NCBI RefSeq assembly: GCF_963855985.1
Contig: NC_087095.1
Coordinates: 9,496,001-9,560,000, forward strand
DNA length: 64,000 nt
From: Ostrinia nubilalis
Taxonomy: Eukaryota > Arthropoda > Insecta > Lepidoptera > Crambidae
Direction: 5' to 3'
A program made the position numbers and the translations under genes. Each line of letters begins with the position of its first letter. The stretch's first letter is position 1. Under the pieces are notes generated by a model that was not told the origin of the DNA, did not search any database, and worked only from the letters and a program-made list of their open reading frames with translations. Positions 24,201 to 32,522 of this stretch are shown one piece after another.

Positions 24201-24977
24201 AAATTAGGACAAGCAATAGAGATACCTAGCAAATCAACATCAGACGTTACTAGAGCACTTATGAAATATTTCTCATTCTACGGAATTCCAAAACGTATAA
24301 GCTCAGATCCAGGAACCGAATTTAATAACGAACTCATGAAAGAATTTCTAAATTTACATAAAGTTGAACTTCACATCGGAACCCCAAATAACCCTAATTC
24401 TATGGGACTTATCGAACGCTTTCACTCGACAATTATAGAGATCTATAGATTGGCTAAATACGAAAGACGATGTACAGATGCCGCATCAGTTATGACATAT
24501 TCAGTAATGGCATATAACCACACCATCCACTCTGTAACTGAGTTAACACCATTTGAGGTAGTTTTTGGTCATACAGATTCAGACAGTCCATTTAGAATCA
24601 ATTTCGAAAAGCAATATTATCAGCAATTAGTTCAAGATCATGCGAAACGTACAAAGCACTTATATAAATACATAGCTCAGAAAACGACAGCCAAAAAGGA
24701 AACCATTAGGGAAAAGAAAGGTGGTGAAACAGATATAGAGTTTTCCGAAGGAAACATAATATTTGCAAAAGACGTAAATAAGCGTAAAAGCAAAGACAAA
24801 CCACGTTATGTAAAAGCAAAGGTTGTAGGCAAAGCCAAGCGAAAAATCTTACCAATTAAAGTAGGTGATAGGACTACCAGAGTGCCTATTAAAAACATAA
24901 AACGCCCTCCCCAAGTGGTGCCTTCTGCTAATGATAGAGACGCAGGCGCTGGCCCTTCAACTAAAGATAATATCTAA
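21279..24977 (+). CDS. pol: ERV-1 Pol: protease, RT, RNase H, integrase
   Basis: Uninterrupted from its first ATG for 1,232 codons. The frame is already open from 21129, upstream of the gag stop, so expression by -1 frameshifting is expected and the ATG at 21279 is only the first Met. Domains in order: aspartic protease with DTGS at residues 4-7; reverse transcriptase with YLDD at 416-419; RNase H with TDAS at 564-567; integrase zinc module His888, His894, Cys924, Cys927; integrase core Asp957, Asp1010, Glu1046, the last two 36 residues apart as in D,D(35)E enzymes. All catalytic residues I can locate are present, and there is no stop or frameshift. It probably yields working enzymes after proteolysis. 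Confidence 0.95.
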   Translation: MMIDTGSMRSFFSPRIGYQYFSEFIRNEPFQVVSTHSSSIHDETMEIPLLPTFNSDKHHKLYLYDVDKRYDGLIGNDLLEQLEALIDLKNRVLRTKTACIPIINNNLNYVINLPPRSEKRVKLPVDQYSGDAILNYREFTDGVRMPSAIVNCRNGYASTIIQNTLDRPISYKITCPFKVNKFELTDIQVNTTQNMNDIEIDNLLEENLVKLRLDHTNDEERERIYSLCHKYKDIFYCDQLPLTFTNKIKHQIRTKNEDPIHVKPYRQAPAQQAEITKQVEKMLKDNVIQESHSPWSAPVHLVPKKMDASGETKYRMVIDYRRLNDITIDDKYPLPNINDLFDKLGKSVYFSTIDLASGYHQIEVEKSDRQKTAFSTQNGHYEFLRMPFGLKTAPATFQRTMDNILRGLQGLHCMVYLDDIIVYSSSLDQHLEHLKSIFDRLRATNLKIQLDKSEFLRKEVLYLGHTITKNGLKPNDDKIDAVLNYPIPKTTTEIKSFLGLVGYYRRFIKDFAKVTKPLTSCLKKRNKIVINQEYTDAFNKCKELLTHAPLLQYPDYDKQFILTTDASNVALGAVLSQGQVGKDKPIAYASRTLSDTEARYSTIERELLAIVWAVKHFRPYLYGRKFVIYTDHRPLAWLNSLKDPNSKLTRWRLRLQDYEFDIVYKNGKQNTNADALSRIKVNALDSDNQSMKVNVSVKKEKRIQKHVDKVVKKIEKLSSGSTIVISDSTSSEGSRQLGSEYPIPSSNNSDCVDEQSNNSQTIHSANDTESQGIPILNEAIDNKPNQILVFERFDNELSVKNLSRDKQKVLEVHLPDNNAELVKQFLKEYIKPKTKYFIYFESDQLRRIFTDVIIKLFKKDVVQFYECTERVNYIEDEGEQKAIVIQYHEGKTCHRGIKETLIRIRRNHFWPNMQQTVSAIINACEACRKMKYDRKPIKPFLQLTKTQDSPFQEIFIDLFSIEGITYLTLIDAFSKLGQAIEIPSKSTSDVTRALMKYFSFYGIPKRISSDPGTEFNNELMKEFLNLHKVELHIGTPNNPNSMGLIERFHSTIIEIYRLAKYERRCTDAASVMTYSVMAYNHTIHSVTELTPFEVVFGHTDSDSPFRINFEKQYYQQLVQDHAKRTKHLYKYIAQKTTAKKETIREKKGGETDIEFSEGNIIFAKDVNKRKSKDKPRYVKAKVVGKAKRKILPIKVGDRTTRVPIKNIKRPPQVVPSANDRDAGAGPSTKDNI

Positions 24978-25422
24978 GAAAATTACCCTGGTCTCAAAAA
25001 TGTTTGACAGTTTCATAAATATTTCAGAGCAAATAAATAACAACTCTATTATTATTGATGAACGCTTGAAACGAGTTGAAAGCCTATTGCAAAACATAAC
25101 GTCCACACAAAACGATTGGACTTTTTCTACATACATACTAGGAGTGTATAACATATTCATAAGTAGTTTCCGTACAACATTTATAAGATTAAGTGAAATA
25201 GAAACAGCATTAGCATTAAGTAGAGTATCCATTTTACACCAAGCAATTGTAAACTCTACAGAATTATTGTATCATTTGAAGTTAATTTCAAACTCTGCCA
25301 ATTTAGTTTACCAGCCTACGGAAAGTAATTTGTTAAATTTAGAAGAAACTATTTGTGTAAAATCTTATATGAAACAGGATCAGATAACATTTATTTTAGA
25401 AATACCATTGATAGATAATTAA
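24931..25422 (+). pseudogene. env: ERV-1 env remnant, middle part
   Basis: The ATG at 24931 overlaps the last 47 bases of pol. The 163-codon frame lacks a signal peptide, a furin-type cleavage motif and a fusion peptide; it starts directly in the heptad-rich region that follows the fusion peptide in ERV-2 Env (FINISEQINNNSIIIDERL resembles the ERV-2 region before its break). It ends at a TAA near 25420 inside the ectodomain. The frame therefore represents an N-terminally deleted and prematurely stopped envelope protein. Family assignment rests on similarity to the ERV-2 copy and on position after pol. Confidence 0.75.
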
Positions 25423-25516
25423 TTATACTTACAATTGTTATAAGATATACTCACTTCCTATATTCCAAGAATCCCAAAACGTTACGCTTTCCATTTTCCC
25501 CAAATTTCCTTACCTT

Positions 25517-26254
25517 TTGGCGAAGGGTTTGAAATACTTACCGATCGTAACACCGTGTCGCCCGCTTGCCGCCGGCGATCGCTTCCTGTGCTCTACGGAC
25601 AAGGCTCTACATAACGAGCCTACCTGCGTGGAACAGCTGATGAGGTTCAGTAAGGACCTTACCTCCTGCAAGCAGCACCAGATCCAGCTGGAAGAAGTAA
25701 AACTCCAGCAGCTCAACGCGAACAACTGGATTCTGTACAGCAGACTGAAAGCCACGCTGACCAAACACTGCGACAGCGAAGTCAGTAAGCAGTCAGTCTT
25801 CGGCACGTACATCATCACCATCGATGAGCCTTGTGACCTGGAAATCCATGGCCTGCAGATCCACCATCGACTCTACATTTCATCAGACGCCGTAGAACAC
25901 GTACCGGTGATTCACCTACCCGAGCTACCTGTAAACGCAACGCTATCCGGTGCACGCGCACTCAATATGCATGGAATCAATTTGGATGAAATCAAATACA
26001 TGTCGTACGCCCTGAAACACAGTGCAGCAATCAGTGCTAGTGAAAATGAAACAGACACTTCTTATTTTACATACTTTACATTTGTATTAGTTTTGATTCT
26101 TTTTATGTTAATTGTGTTAATTGCCTTCCGCAAACATGTAAAAATTTTATGTAAACGAAATTATCGGAATACTCATAAAAATGAAACTTCCGATAATTTC
26201 TCACTTAGGGAGGGAGGAGTTATGCATCCGTCAGCTCCCTCTGCTCTAGACTAA
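25517..26254 (+). pseudogene. env: ERV-1 env remnant, C-terminal part with membrane anchor
   Basis: This open stretch has no ATG at its start (the first codon is TTG) and lies in a different frame from the preceding env remnant. It holds spaced cysteines, then a hydrophobic anchor at about residues 182-204 (FTFVLVLILFMLIVLIAF) and a basic cytoplasmic tail. The last dozen codons run into the 3' LTR. Base composition is GC-richer between 25540 and 26020 than in the rest of the element. A stretch of about 95 bases between the two env pieces is out of frame, with several stops. Not expected to make an envelope protein. Confidence 0.75.
26204..26217 (+). other. ERV-1 polypurine tract
   Basis: CTTAGGGAGGGAGG directly abuts the 3' LTR; the purine run would prime plus-strand DNA synthesis. 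Position and composition fit. Confidence 0.85.
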
Positions 26255-26485
26255 ACAAGATAAGTCATCACTTTCCACTCTACAGTGTAAGCATTCGTAG
26301 AATTGTTATTCACATAAGAGATGTGTCAGCAGAACTAAATTGTAAACACCGTACTGGACGACTGCGATCGGCCACAATATTAAATCATTATTAAATCGCC
26401 TCCAACTCGGCGAGGACGTGATCACTTAGTTTAATTAAATATAATCCTTTTTAAAAAGCTTCCACCCCGCTCCCGAAATCTGACT
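26218..26485 (+). repeat. ERV-1 3' LTR
   Basis: Same sequence and length as the 5' LTR by eye, followed by the AGCT target duplication. No difference was found on manual comparison, implying recent integration or later conversion. Confidence 0.95.
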
Positions 26486-26489
26486 AGCT

Positions 26490-28322
26490 ATTCCATTGGT
26501 CATGAAAGTATGCAAGTTTTTACAGAAGCTTTTCTAACGAAAACAATATTACGATTAGTATTTCATACAATTGAGTTCTTGTTTCTTTCAAATGATGACA
26601 AGGAAGTATACATTTGACAAAATGCAAAATGAGATGTCATATTTTCCTTATTATAATAGTAATTTATGTTCTTTTTTATGTATTAAAGAAAATGTTAATA
26701 AAATAGGAGAACTTAGTACTAATATATGTATCTACTATGATATCGTATCCGCCCAACATAGGCCGTCGGCATCCATGCTGTAAGATGATGAGTATGGGTT
26801 GGATGGGTTGGGAACTGTTTCCGATGACAGCAATCTCGTAAAATCTTCCTTTAAGAGATACTAAACCTTTTGTAACATTTATTATTTTTACAAACAAAGA
26901 AAAGTATTTAACTTCTTTGTGATCAAACCGTTACAACTTATTTACTGTTTAGAATGTAAACTTATTTTAGGTTCAAATTAAAAAAAATATACAGTTACCT
27001 TTTCAAAATGTTTGTCAGCCCTGAACCGTAGCCGTACCGTCATTGATCTTTGCCAGCGCACTATGATTTCGTATTGATTATTATAGACTGATCCAGATTC
27101 GAAGTAATGCCAATCTAGCAGGTATCGCTGGTTTTATAGGCGATTGTAACGGTTAAGGGCGCCAGTTATAGTTTCTAACGGGACCTTAACTTCTTTGTGA
27201 TCTTACGACAATAATTCAGAAGGGAGGATCGATCTAAATGCAATTATTTTAATACTGGCCTATGCACGCACTGATCATGGTTTATGGAATGTACTATTTA
27301 GGGTAGGTTTAAGTATTAATATAAAAGTGCACGTCATGATCTACTATTATTACTATTGATTGCTGAGAATTATCTTATTGTTTAAAAATGCAAAGAAGAT
27401 GCTTTAAGTTACTGAAAGTAAAATGCAGGAAATGCAGCCTGGAAGGTTGGAAAACTTTTAGAGGGGTATCCAGTAACTCCTCAAAAACGTTCATGGTTTT
27501 CCTTATCTAACAGAACATCACATCAGTGTAGACAGGCATCATTGATGCCAATATAACGGTATATAAATTAACTCATGTAGGTACAATAGTCTCATTATTG
27601 TTGTAGTAGTGACTCGTGTAGCAGAAGCACACCACTACCAAATGCTTTATATTTTTATAGGTAAGTATTCTCGTATTAATTAGTAGCTAACACTAAAGTT
27701 CACAATTAATTTATTACTTGCCGCAGTTCTCTGACAAACCTTTTTATTGTATCTTAAACATACTTAGCAGCCGGCGCAGAAGTCGCGGTCACATTTAATC
27801 TTGTGCATGTGCATAATTATCAATTACCATATTACCTACCACTGCCTTGTAGGTAGGAATGCGAAGTAGTCGTAGTAAAGCATCCGCGGTGTAAATCTAG
27901 TTACATAATTAGACCTTGAATTAAGCTAAATATATTTTTCATAGGATTAAATTAGGGGTTTCTTGGTTTTACCTGATAGAATAATATAGGTAATTTTTAA
28001 GACTTTTGGCTGAAATAAGAAGAATCCCAAAACTCAGCAAAGTATGGGTACTAAAATTAACCTCACCAATTTTTTCTCAAAATTGTACATAATTATTGTA
28101 TCTACAAGATATCTATGTTAAATAAGTACCTACTAGCTATGTGTTATACAGGTGGTATCCTCTAATTATCACTGCAATTGACCCCAAATTAGGGACTTGT
28201 ATGCAAAATATGTGAAAGTCTCTAAGTTCTATCTAAGTTAACTACAGGACTCCATATCGTACCTATACCTACTCGTATCTAGCGGATCAAAATCATAAGA
28301 TAAGGAAGCATCCAACAATAAG
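26490..28322. other. Unique noncoding DNA
   Basis: This is the continuation of the sequence interrupted by ERV-1. It is AT-rich, with no recognised gene or repeat. A few TAGGTA-rich stretches occur around 27820-28150. Confidence 0.45.
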
Positions 28323-28326
28323 TATT

Positions 28327-28665
28327 TGTCGGCGCCGGACACAGATGTTGCAATTATTATTGATGATTAATAGTACCAATCTTAATATTATGTTATCTGT
28401 AAATCTGTAGAGCAGAAGGTTTGTGATTCCTAAACGTAACACCCGACTGATGCGCAGAAAAAGATAACTGTCAATCAGTTGTGTCATGTCAAGTGTGAGC
28501 AGGCGGCTGCGAGGTTATCTTTGAAAGCGTGTTGAGTTTGGTGGAACGTTAAATTGTAGAAAAAGTGGTTGTCAACCATCCAAGATATTATCTCCTTGCC
28601 CGTTAACCCACGCCTATGGAGATTCCACCCCTAGAGTTCCTTCTGATAGAGACCCAGTGCCTTTA
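28327..28665. repeat. Miniature element left LTR
   Basis: Begins TGTCGGCGCCGGACAC, itself partly palindromic, and ends CAGTGCCTTTA. It differs from the right copy by one base by eye. Confidence 0.75.
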
Positions 28666-28683
28666 TCAGAAGTGGGATTCGAA
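28664..28683 (+). other. Putative primer binding site, tRNA-Leu-like
   Basis: TATCAGAAGTGGGATTCGAA follows or overlaps the left LTR end. Its complement reads like the T-arm and acceptor 3' strand of a tRNA. The exact tRNA cannot be confirmed without the host tRNA set, and the usual leading TGG is not present. Confidence 0.5.
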
Positions 28684-28715
28684 GGGCACTATTCAAAGGA
28701 GATAAATCTTTCAGC

Positions 28716-28841
28716 ATGCACACCTACGCTACGCAACTCATCAAGTTTTACATGGAGGATGCTGGCTCAGACATTGAGAGTTGGTGCAGGTTGACGGAAA
28801 TTATTGTGATTGACGTAAACTGGAAGGGCCTTTGTGAGTGA
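28716..28841 (+). CDS. Possible 41-codon peptide in the miniature element
   Basis: An ATG at 28716 opens 41 codons starting MHTYATQLIKFYMEDAGS and ending at TGA in a GTGAGTGAGTGAG run. It is the only leader-proximal ATG frame before the hairpin array. I recognise no family; it may be the stub of a lost gag or chance. No evidence of translation. Confidence 0.2.
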   Translation: MHTYATQLIKFYMEDAGSDIESWCRLTEIIVIDVNWKGLCE

Positions 28842-28888
28842 GTGAGTTGAGGGGGCCGGGCCAAGGGCGCCCGGGCCACCCTGTTGCC

Positions 28889-29180
28889 GTGGTTGAAAGG
28901 GCTGTTTACGCCCGGGCCACGCTGATGTAATGTTGGTTTCCTGGTCGCATGGCTGCATGCCTGGATCAGCAGTAGTAGTGGTGCGGTTTGAGGTAAATGG
29001 TTGAAGGAGCCTTGGCTTAAGCCTTGCGCGTCGGGCCATGTTACCTAAACCCCGGTTTCCTGGTCGAAGGGGCCTCACGCCCGGGCCAGCTGTAATGTTT
29101 TGGTTTCCTGGTCGGGCTTCGCGCCCGGGCCAGCTGTAATGGTTTGGTTTCCTGATCCAGGGTCATCACGCCCTGATCAG
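28889..29180 (+). repeat. Six tandem imperfect hairpins, GC-rich
   Basis: Six units fold as hairpins: 28889-28920, 28941-28969, 28997-29039, 29060-29089, 29108-29133, 29152-29180. Each opens NTGG or CTGA and closes CCAN or TCAG. Units 2, 4, 5 and 6 are preceded by GGTTTCCTG, and units 4, 5 and 6 are followed by CTGTA. Closing pairs change together: G-C in unit 1, C-G in 2, A-T in 3, C-G in 4 to 6. In unit 6 the inner stem changes to CTGATC/GATCAG, keeping pairing. This is the noncoding core of the miniature element. Confidence 0.7.
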
Positions 29181-29324
29181 CTGTATTTATTGTGATTCTA
29201 CGATCTGATATTCGCACGCTCTGTAGTCAGGAATGGACGAGCTGTGATAATAAGAAATTGAATGTTTACAGATGGACAAACCCTGGACTAAGCGCACGAG
29301 GCCGTGCGATAGTCAGGCTGGCCG

Positions 29325-29663
29325 TGTCGGCGCCGGACACAGATGTTGCAATTATTATTGATGATTAATAGTACCAATCTTAATATTATGTTATCTGTAA
29401 ATCTGTAGAGCAGGAGGTTTGTGATTCCTAAACGTAACACCCGACTGATGCGCAGAAAAAGATAACTGTCAATCAGTTGTGTCATGTCAAGTGTGAGCAG
29501 GCGGCTGCGAGGTTATCTTTGAAAGCGTGTTGAGTTTGGTGGAACGTTAAATTGTAGAAAAAGTGGTTGTCAACCATCCAAGATATTATCTCCTTGCCCG
29601 TTAACCCACGCCTATGGAGATTCCACCCCTAGAGTTCCTTCTGATAGAGACCCAGTGCCTTTA
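29325..29663. repeat. Miniature element right LTR
   Basis: Direct copy of 28327-28665 with one visible substitution, followed by the TATT target duplication. Confidence 0.75.
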
Positions 29664-29667
29664 TATT

Positions 29668-31414
29668 AATTAGTAAAATTATGCAGATATTGAATTCCTA
29701 TATCGCAATTAGTTATTATAGATCAGAAACGTTCCACGCCGCGTGTGGCCTAACACGACCGCCACCGCCTTCTGGTTGGTGTTATCGTCCATCGCCGTAC
29801 GCAAGTACACTGGTATAGTCCATATGAGCATAGTATGATGCTTTAATTCTTCTAAGATTTTGTAAAATTTGTCCATTGTTGATAGAATTCATGGTCGTAC
29901 CCAGCTTTTGTTTTGTCATACAAAACACATACGAAACGCGACATCATGGAAGAGACACCTCACTCTACGTCAGTATTGACAAATCACTAAACAAGATAAA
30001 GGTCCGGTTTTTACACAAAGTGGAGAGGAGTGTGCGAAGTAGCAGGTAAATTTTATAGCTGTCTGATTAAGATCTTGAGAAGAGACTCCGTGTTGACCTC
30101 GTCATTAGCCAGATAATGGGTGCGTTTGGCGAAAAAAGCACTTGTTAACTACAGTAGTTTTCGGCGAGGACACGACGCATCCAATTACTCCCTTTTGTTA
30201 CTAGTAAGTATTTCCTTATCCAAAGCAAAAATACAAATTAGTATGTAATATGTAAATCTAATATGGGTACAAATATTTGTTCAATGAGCACTGGGCTAAT
30301 GTCGAGAGAATGATGATACTAGAGATAGAGTTCAATTTTTTCGTTTTGTATTCAAAATGTGTAAAAGTTAAATGTAAAATATTTCTGAAAATATTTCATT
30401 AGAAAGATTACACATAATGTCGTGGTTGTACTGAACTAGACAAAGCATATCTCAGCGTATTATTAAATAAATACATTTTATTTCGCTGGCCCGCGGCGCG
30501 AGTCGTATTTCCAGCCCGCGCGCAGCCCTTAGCACAGATAAGCTCTCTAACTACCGAGTGGTGAGCTTATTAATTCATTTTATTTATTGCCATATCCGAT
30601 TGCGTTCGAAAATTGAATTTATATTGCATATCTGTTCAATTTTGTAGGTAGCTAAACATTATGGCTGTGGAGGATATTTTTCGATCTATTTTTACTGGGC
30701 GATTAACGGGATAGAGAAATATTTTTATCAAGGTTCTATCTCGTTATATTGCATATTTGTTATTTTAATTGACTTTTATACTGCTACTGCTCTAAGCTGC
30801 TCTTTTCTTACTTTTTTTCCAACTGAGGTAATCGATTTCTTCAAGTTTAAAGAAAATTGTTTGAGATGCATCTCAAATGCCCAAACCCAATTAAAAGTAA
30901 GTTTTGTCATAGAATCAATCACAAAGGAACGATAGTTTAAAGCTAAAATGCCCCATTGCAAATGTTATAGTTGTTACAGGCTCTGTATTAGCCAACTTTG
31001 ATCCCGTCTCCCCGAGAGGCGAATACGCCATCGTAATACCCGTCTAACACCGAGGGTTTAATTTTTCCTAGCTCACAGCATCTCACGCGCTATTACCTAC
31101 CGGGCCCAGTCGTGAGTGCGCTTTGCATATTTCAAGAATGCAAGCTAAATGCGTGCACTACAGTTAAGTGAAATGCATCGGCGCTTATGACGTTAACGGC
31201 TGGCTTAGGGCGGGTGGGGACGGGGTGATCTTTTGTTGCCAGCATTGTAATTTGGACGTCAGTTTTCTTTAATGCTTGGGAAAATGACCTAATATATGTT
31301 GACAGGCAATTACAATGTGTATACAGCCTTCATTCGGCTTTTTTTTATATATTTCTTTTATTTAGCATAGATATTTTTCATAGATCAGGACAACTTCTTT
31401 GTTAGTACAGTTAA
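29668..31414. other. Noncoding DNA
   Basis: No recognised gene. GC-richer islets occur at 30486-30540 and 30990-31240; the rest is AT-rich. I see nothing further. Confidence 0.4.
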
Positions 31415-31416
31415 TA

Positions 31417-32520
31417 CAGTGTGAGTCACGTTAAAGTGTACATATGAAAATAGATGAAACTAGACCTATTTTTATCGACAAAAAAGAGGTCAAAATTTTT
31501 TTGAGATTTTTTTTTAAGTTTTTAAAGATTTTTTTTTCTTCCGATTACTTATTGTAAAGAAAACGTTATAACTTTTAAACTAAGCGGTATATCCTGATAA
31601 AATAAAAACAGTAATAATGCTAAATAACAGGCAATACTAAAAAAATACATAAAATACACAAAAAAGGCCAACAAATAATAAAAAATGATACTTTTTGAAA
31701 AAAATCTGCTTTTAAATTCGTGTTTTTTTGGTTATTTGATAAATTTCTCCAAAAAATGCCCCTATAACCAGTGGTTTTTATTACGTTGTATTATTCTCGA
31801 TCGTATTACCTTCGTAAAACTAAAAATCGCATGTCTCTATCCCTATCACAACGTTTGCAATGATCGTTTGAACTAAGCCTCTCCGGGCGCGCCATTCAAC
31901 GCTTCGTTAACAACGAAACTGAAAATGGCTCTAGATTTGTAATTTTGATAAAGACAAGTTAGATTTCAAATAAAAACAAAAGATTTTGAAGTAAAATAAG
32001 CATTTTAGTTAAAATTAAAATTGTCTCTACCTGTAGCGGAGAATAATGTTGTGGCAGGCCTTTGTTCAAACGATCATAGCAAATGTTGTGATAGGGATAG
32101 AGACATGCGATTTTTAGTTTTACGAAGGTAATACGATCGAGAATAATACAACGTAATAAAAACCACTGGTTATAGGGGCATTTTTTGGAGAAATTTATCA
32201 AATAACCAAAAAAACACGAATTTAAAAGCAGATTTTTTTCAAAAAGTTTCATTTTTTATTATTTGTTGGCCTTTTTTGTGTATTTTATGTATTTTTTTAG
32301 TATTGCCTGTTATTTAGCATTATTACTGTTTTTATTTTATCAGGATATACCGCTTAGTTTAAAAGTTATTACGTTTTCTTTACAATAAGTAATTGGAAGA
32401 AAAAAAATTATATAAAAAATAAAATAAAAATCTCAAAAATTTTTTGACCTCTTTTTTGTCGATAAAAATAGGTCTTGTTTCATCTATTTTCATATGTACA
32501 CTTTAACGTGACTCACACTG
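31417..32520. mobile_element. Foldback element with ~460-bp inverted arms
   Basis: The left arm (31417 to about 31876) and right arm (about 32061-32520) are near-perfect inverse copies, starting CAGTGTGAGTCACGTTAAAG and ending with its complement. The element is flanked by TA on both sides (31415-31416, 32521-32522). The unique centre is about 185 bp. The arms contain AT-rich homopolymer runs and a conserved CTCGATCGTATTACCTTCG block. TA duplication suggests a Tc1/mariner-type nonautonomous element. The similar short frames in the two arms are mirror images, not genes. Confidence 0.85.
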
Positions 32521-32522
32521 TA

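Larger units (their letters stand above)
18980..26485 (+). mobile_element. ERV-1: complete Ty3/gypsy errantivirus, 7,506 bp
   Basis: 268-bp LTRs (18980-19247 and 26218-26485) read the same throughout. Each begins AGTTATGCATCC and ends TCTGACT, and the element is flanked by an AGCT duplication (18976-18979 and 26486-26489). A tRNA-Ser primer site, gag, pol, env remnants and a polypurine tract lie between, in the order of insect errantiviruses of the 17.6/297 group. Gag and pol are open throughout while env is broken. Matching LTRs mean a recent insertion. By inference the copy could retrotranspose inside cells but could not make a whole envelope protein. Confidence 0.95.
28327..29663. mobile_element. 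Miniature LTR retroelement (TRIM/LARD-like), 1.34 kb
   Basis: Two direct 339-bp repeats (28327-28665 and 29325-29663) differ at one base (A/G near the GAGCAGAAGG block) and flank a 659-bp interior. TATT is repeated on both outer sides (28323-28326 and 29664-29667). Just after the left repeat comes TCAGAAGTGGGATTCGAA, complementary to the 3' arm of tRNAs of the Leu type (GGTTCGAATCCCACTTCTGA). There is no gag or pol. Repeats begin TG but appear to end TTTA rather than CA, and no clear polypurine tract precedes the right repeat, which are the weak points. A simple tandem duplication is the alternative, disfavoured by the target duplication and primer site. Confidence 0.7.

Noticed and set aside
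28767..29078. 103-codon minus-strand frame, Pro/Arg/Gln-rich
   Set aside because: Antisense of the GC-rich hairpin array; low complexity without coding signs.
31685..32252. Two similar short proteins on opposite strands
   Set aside because: They are mirror images produced by the inverted arms of the foldback element.
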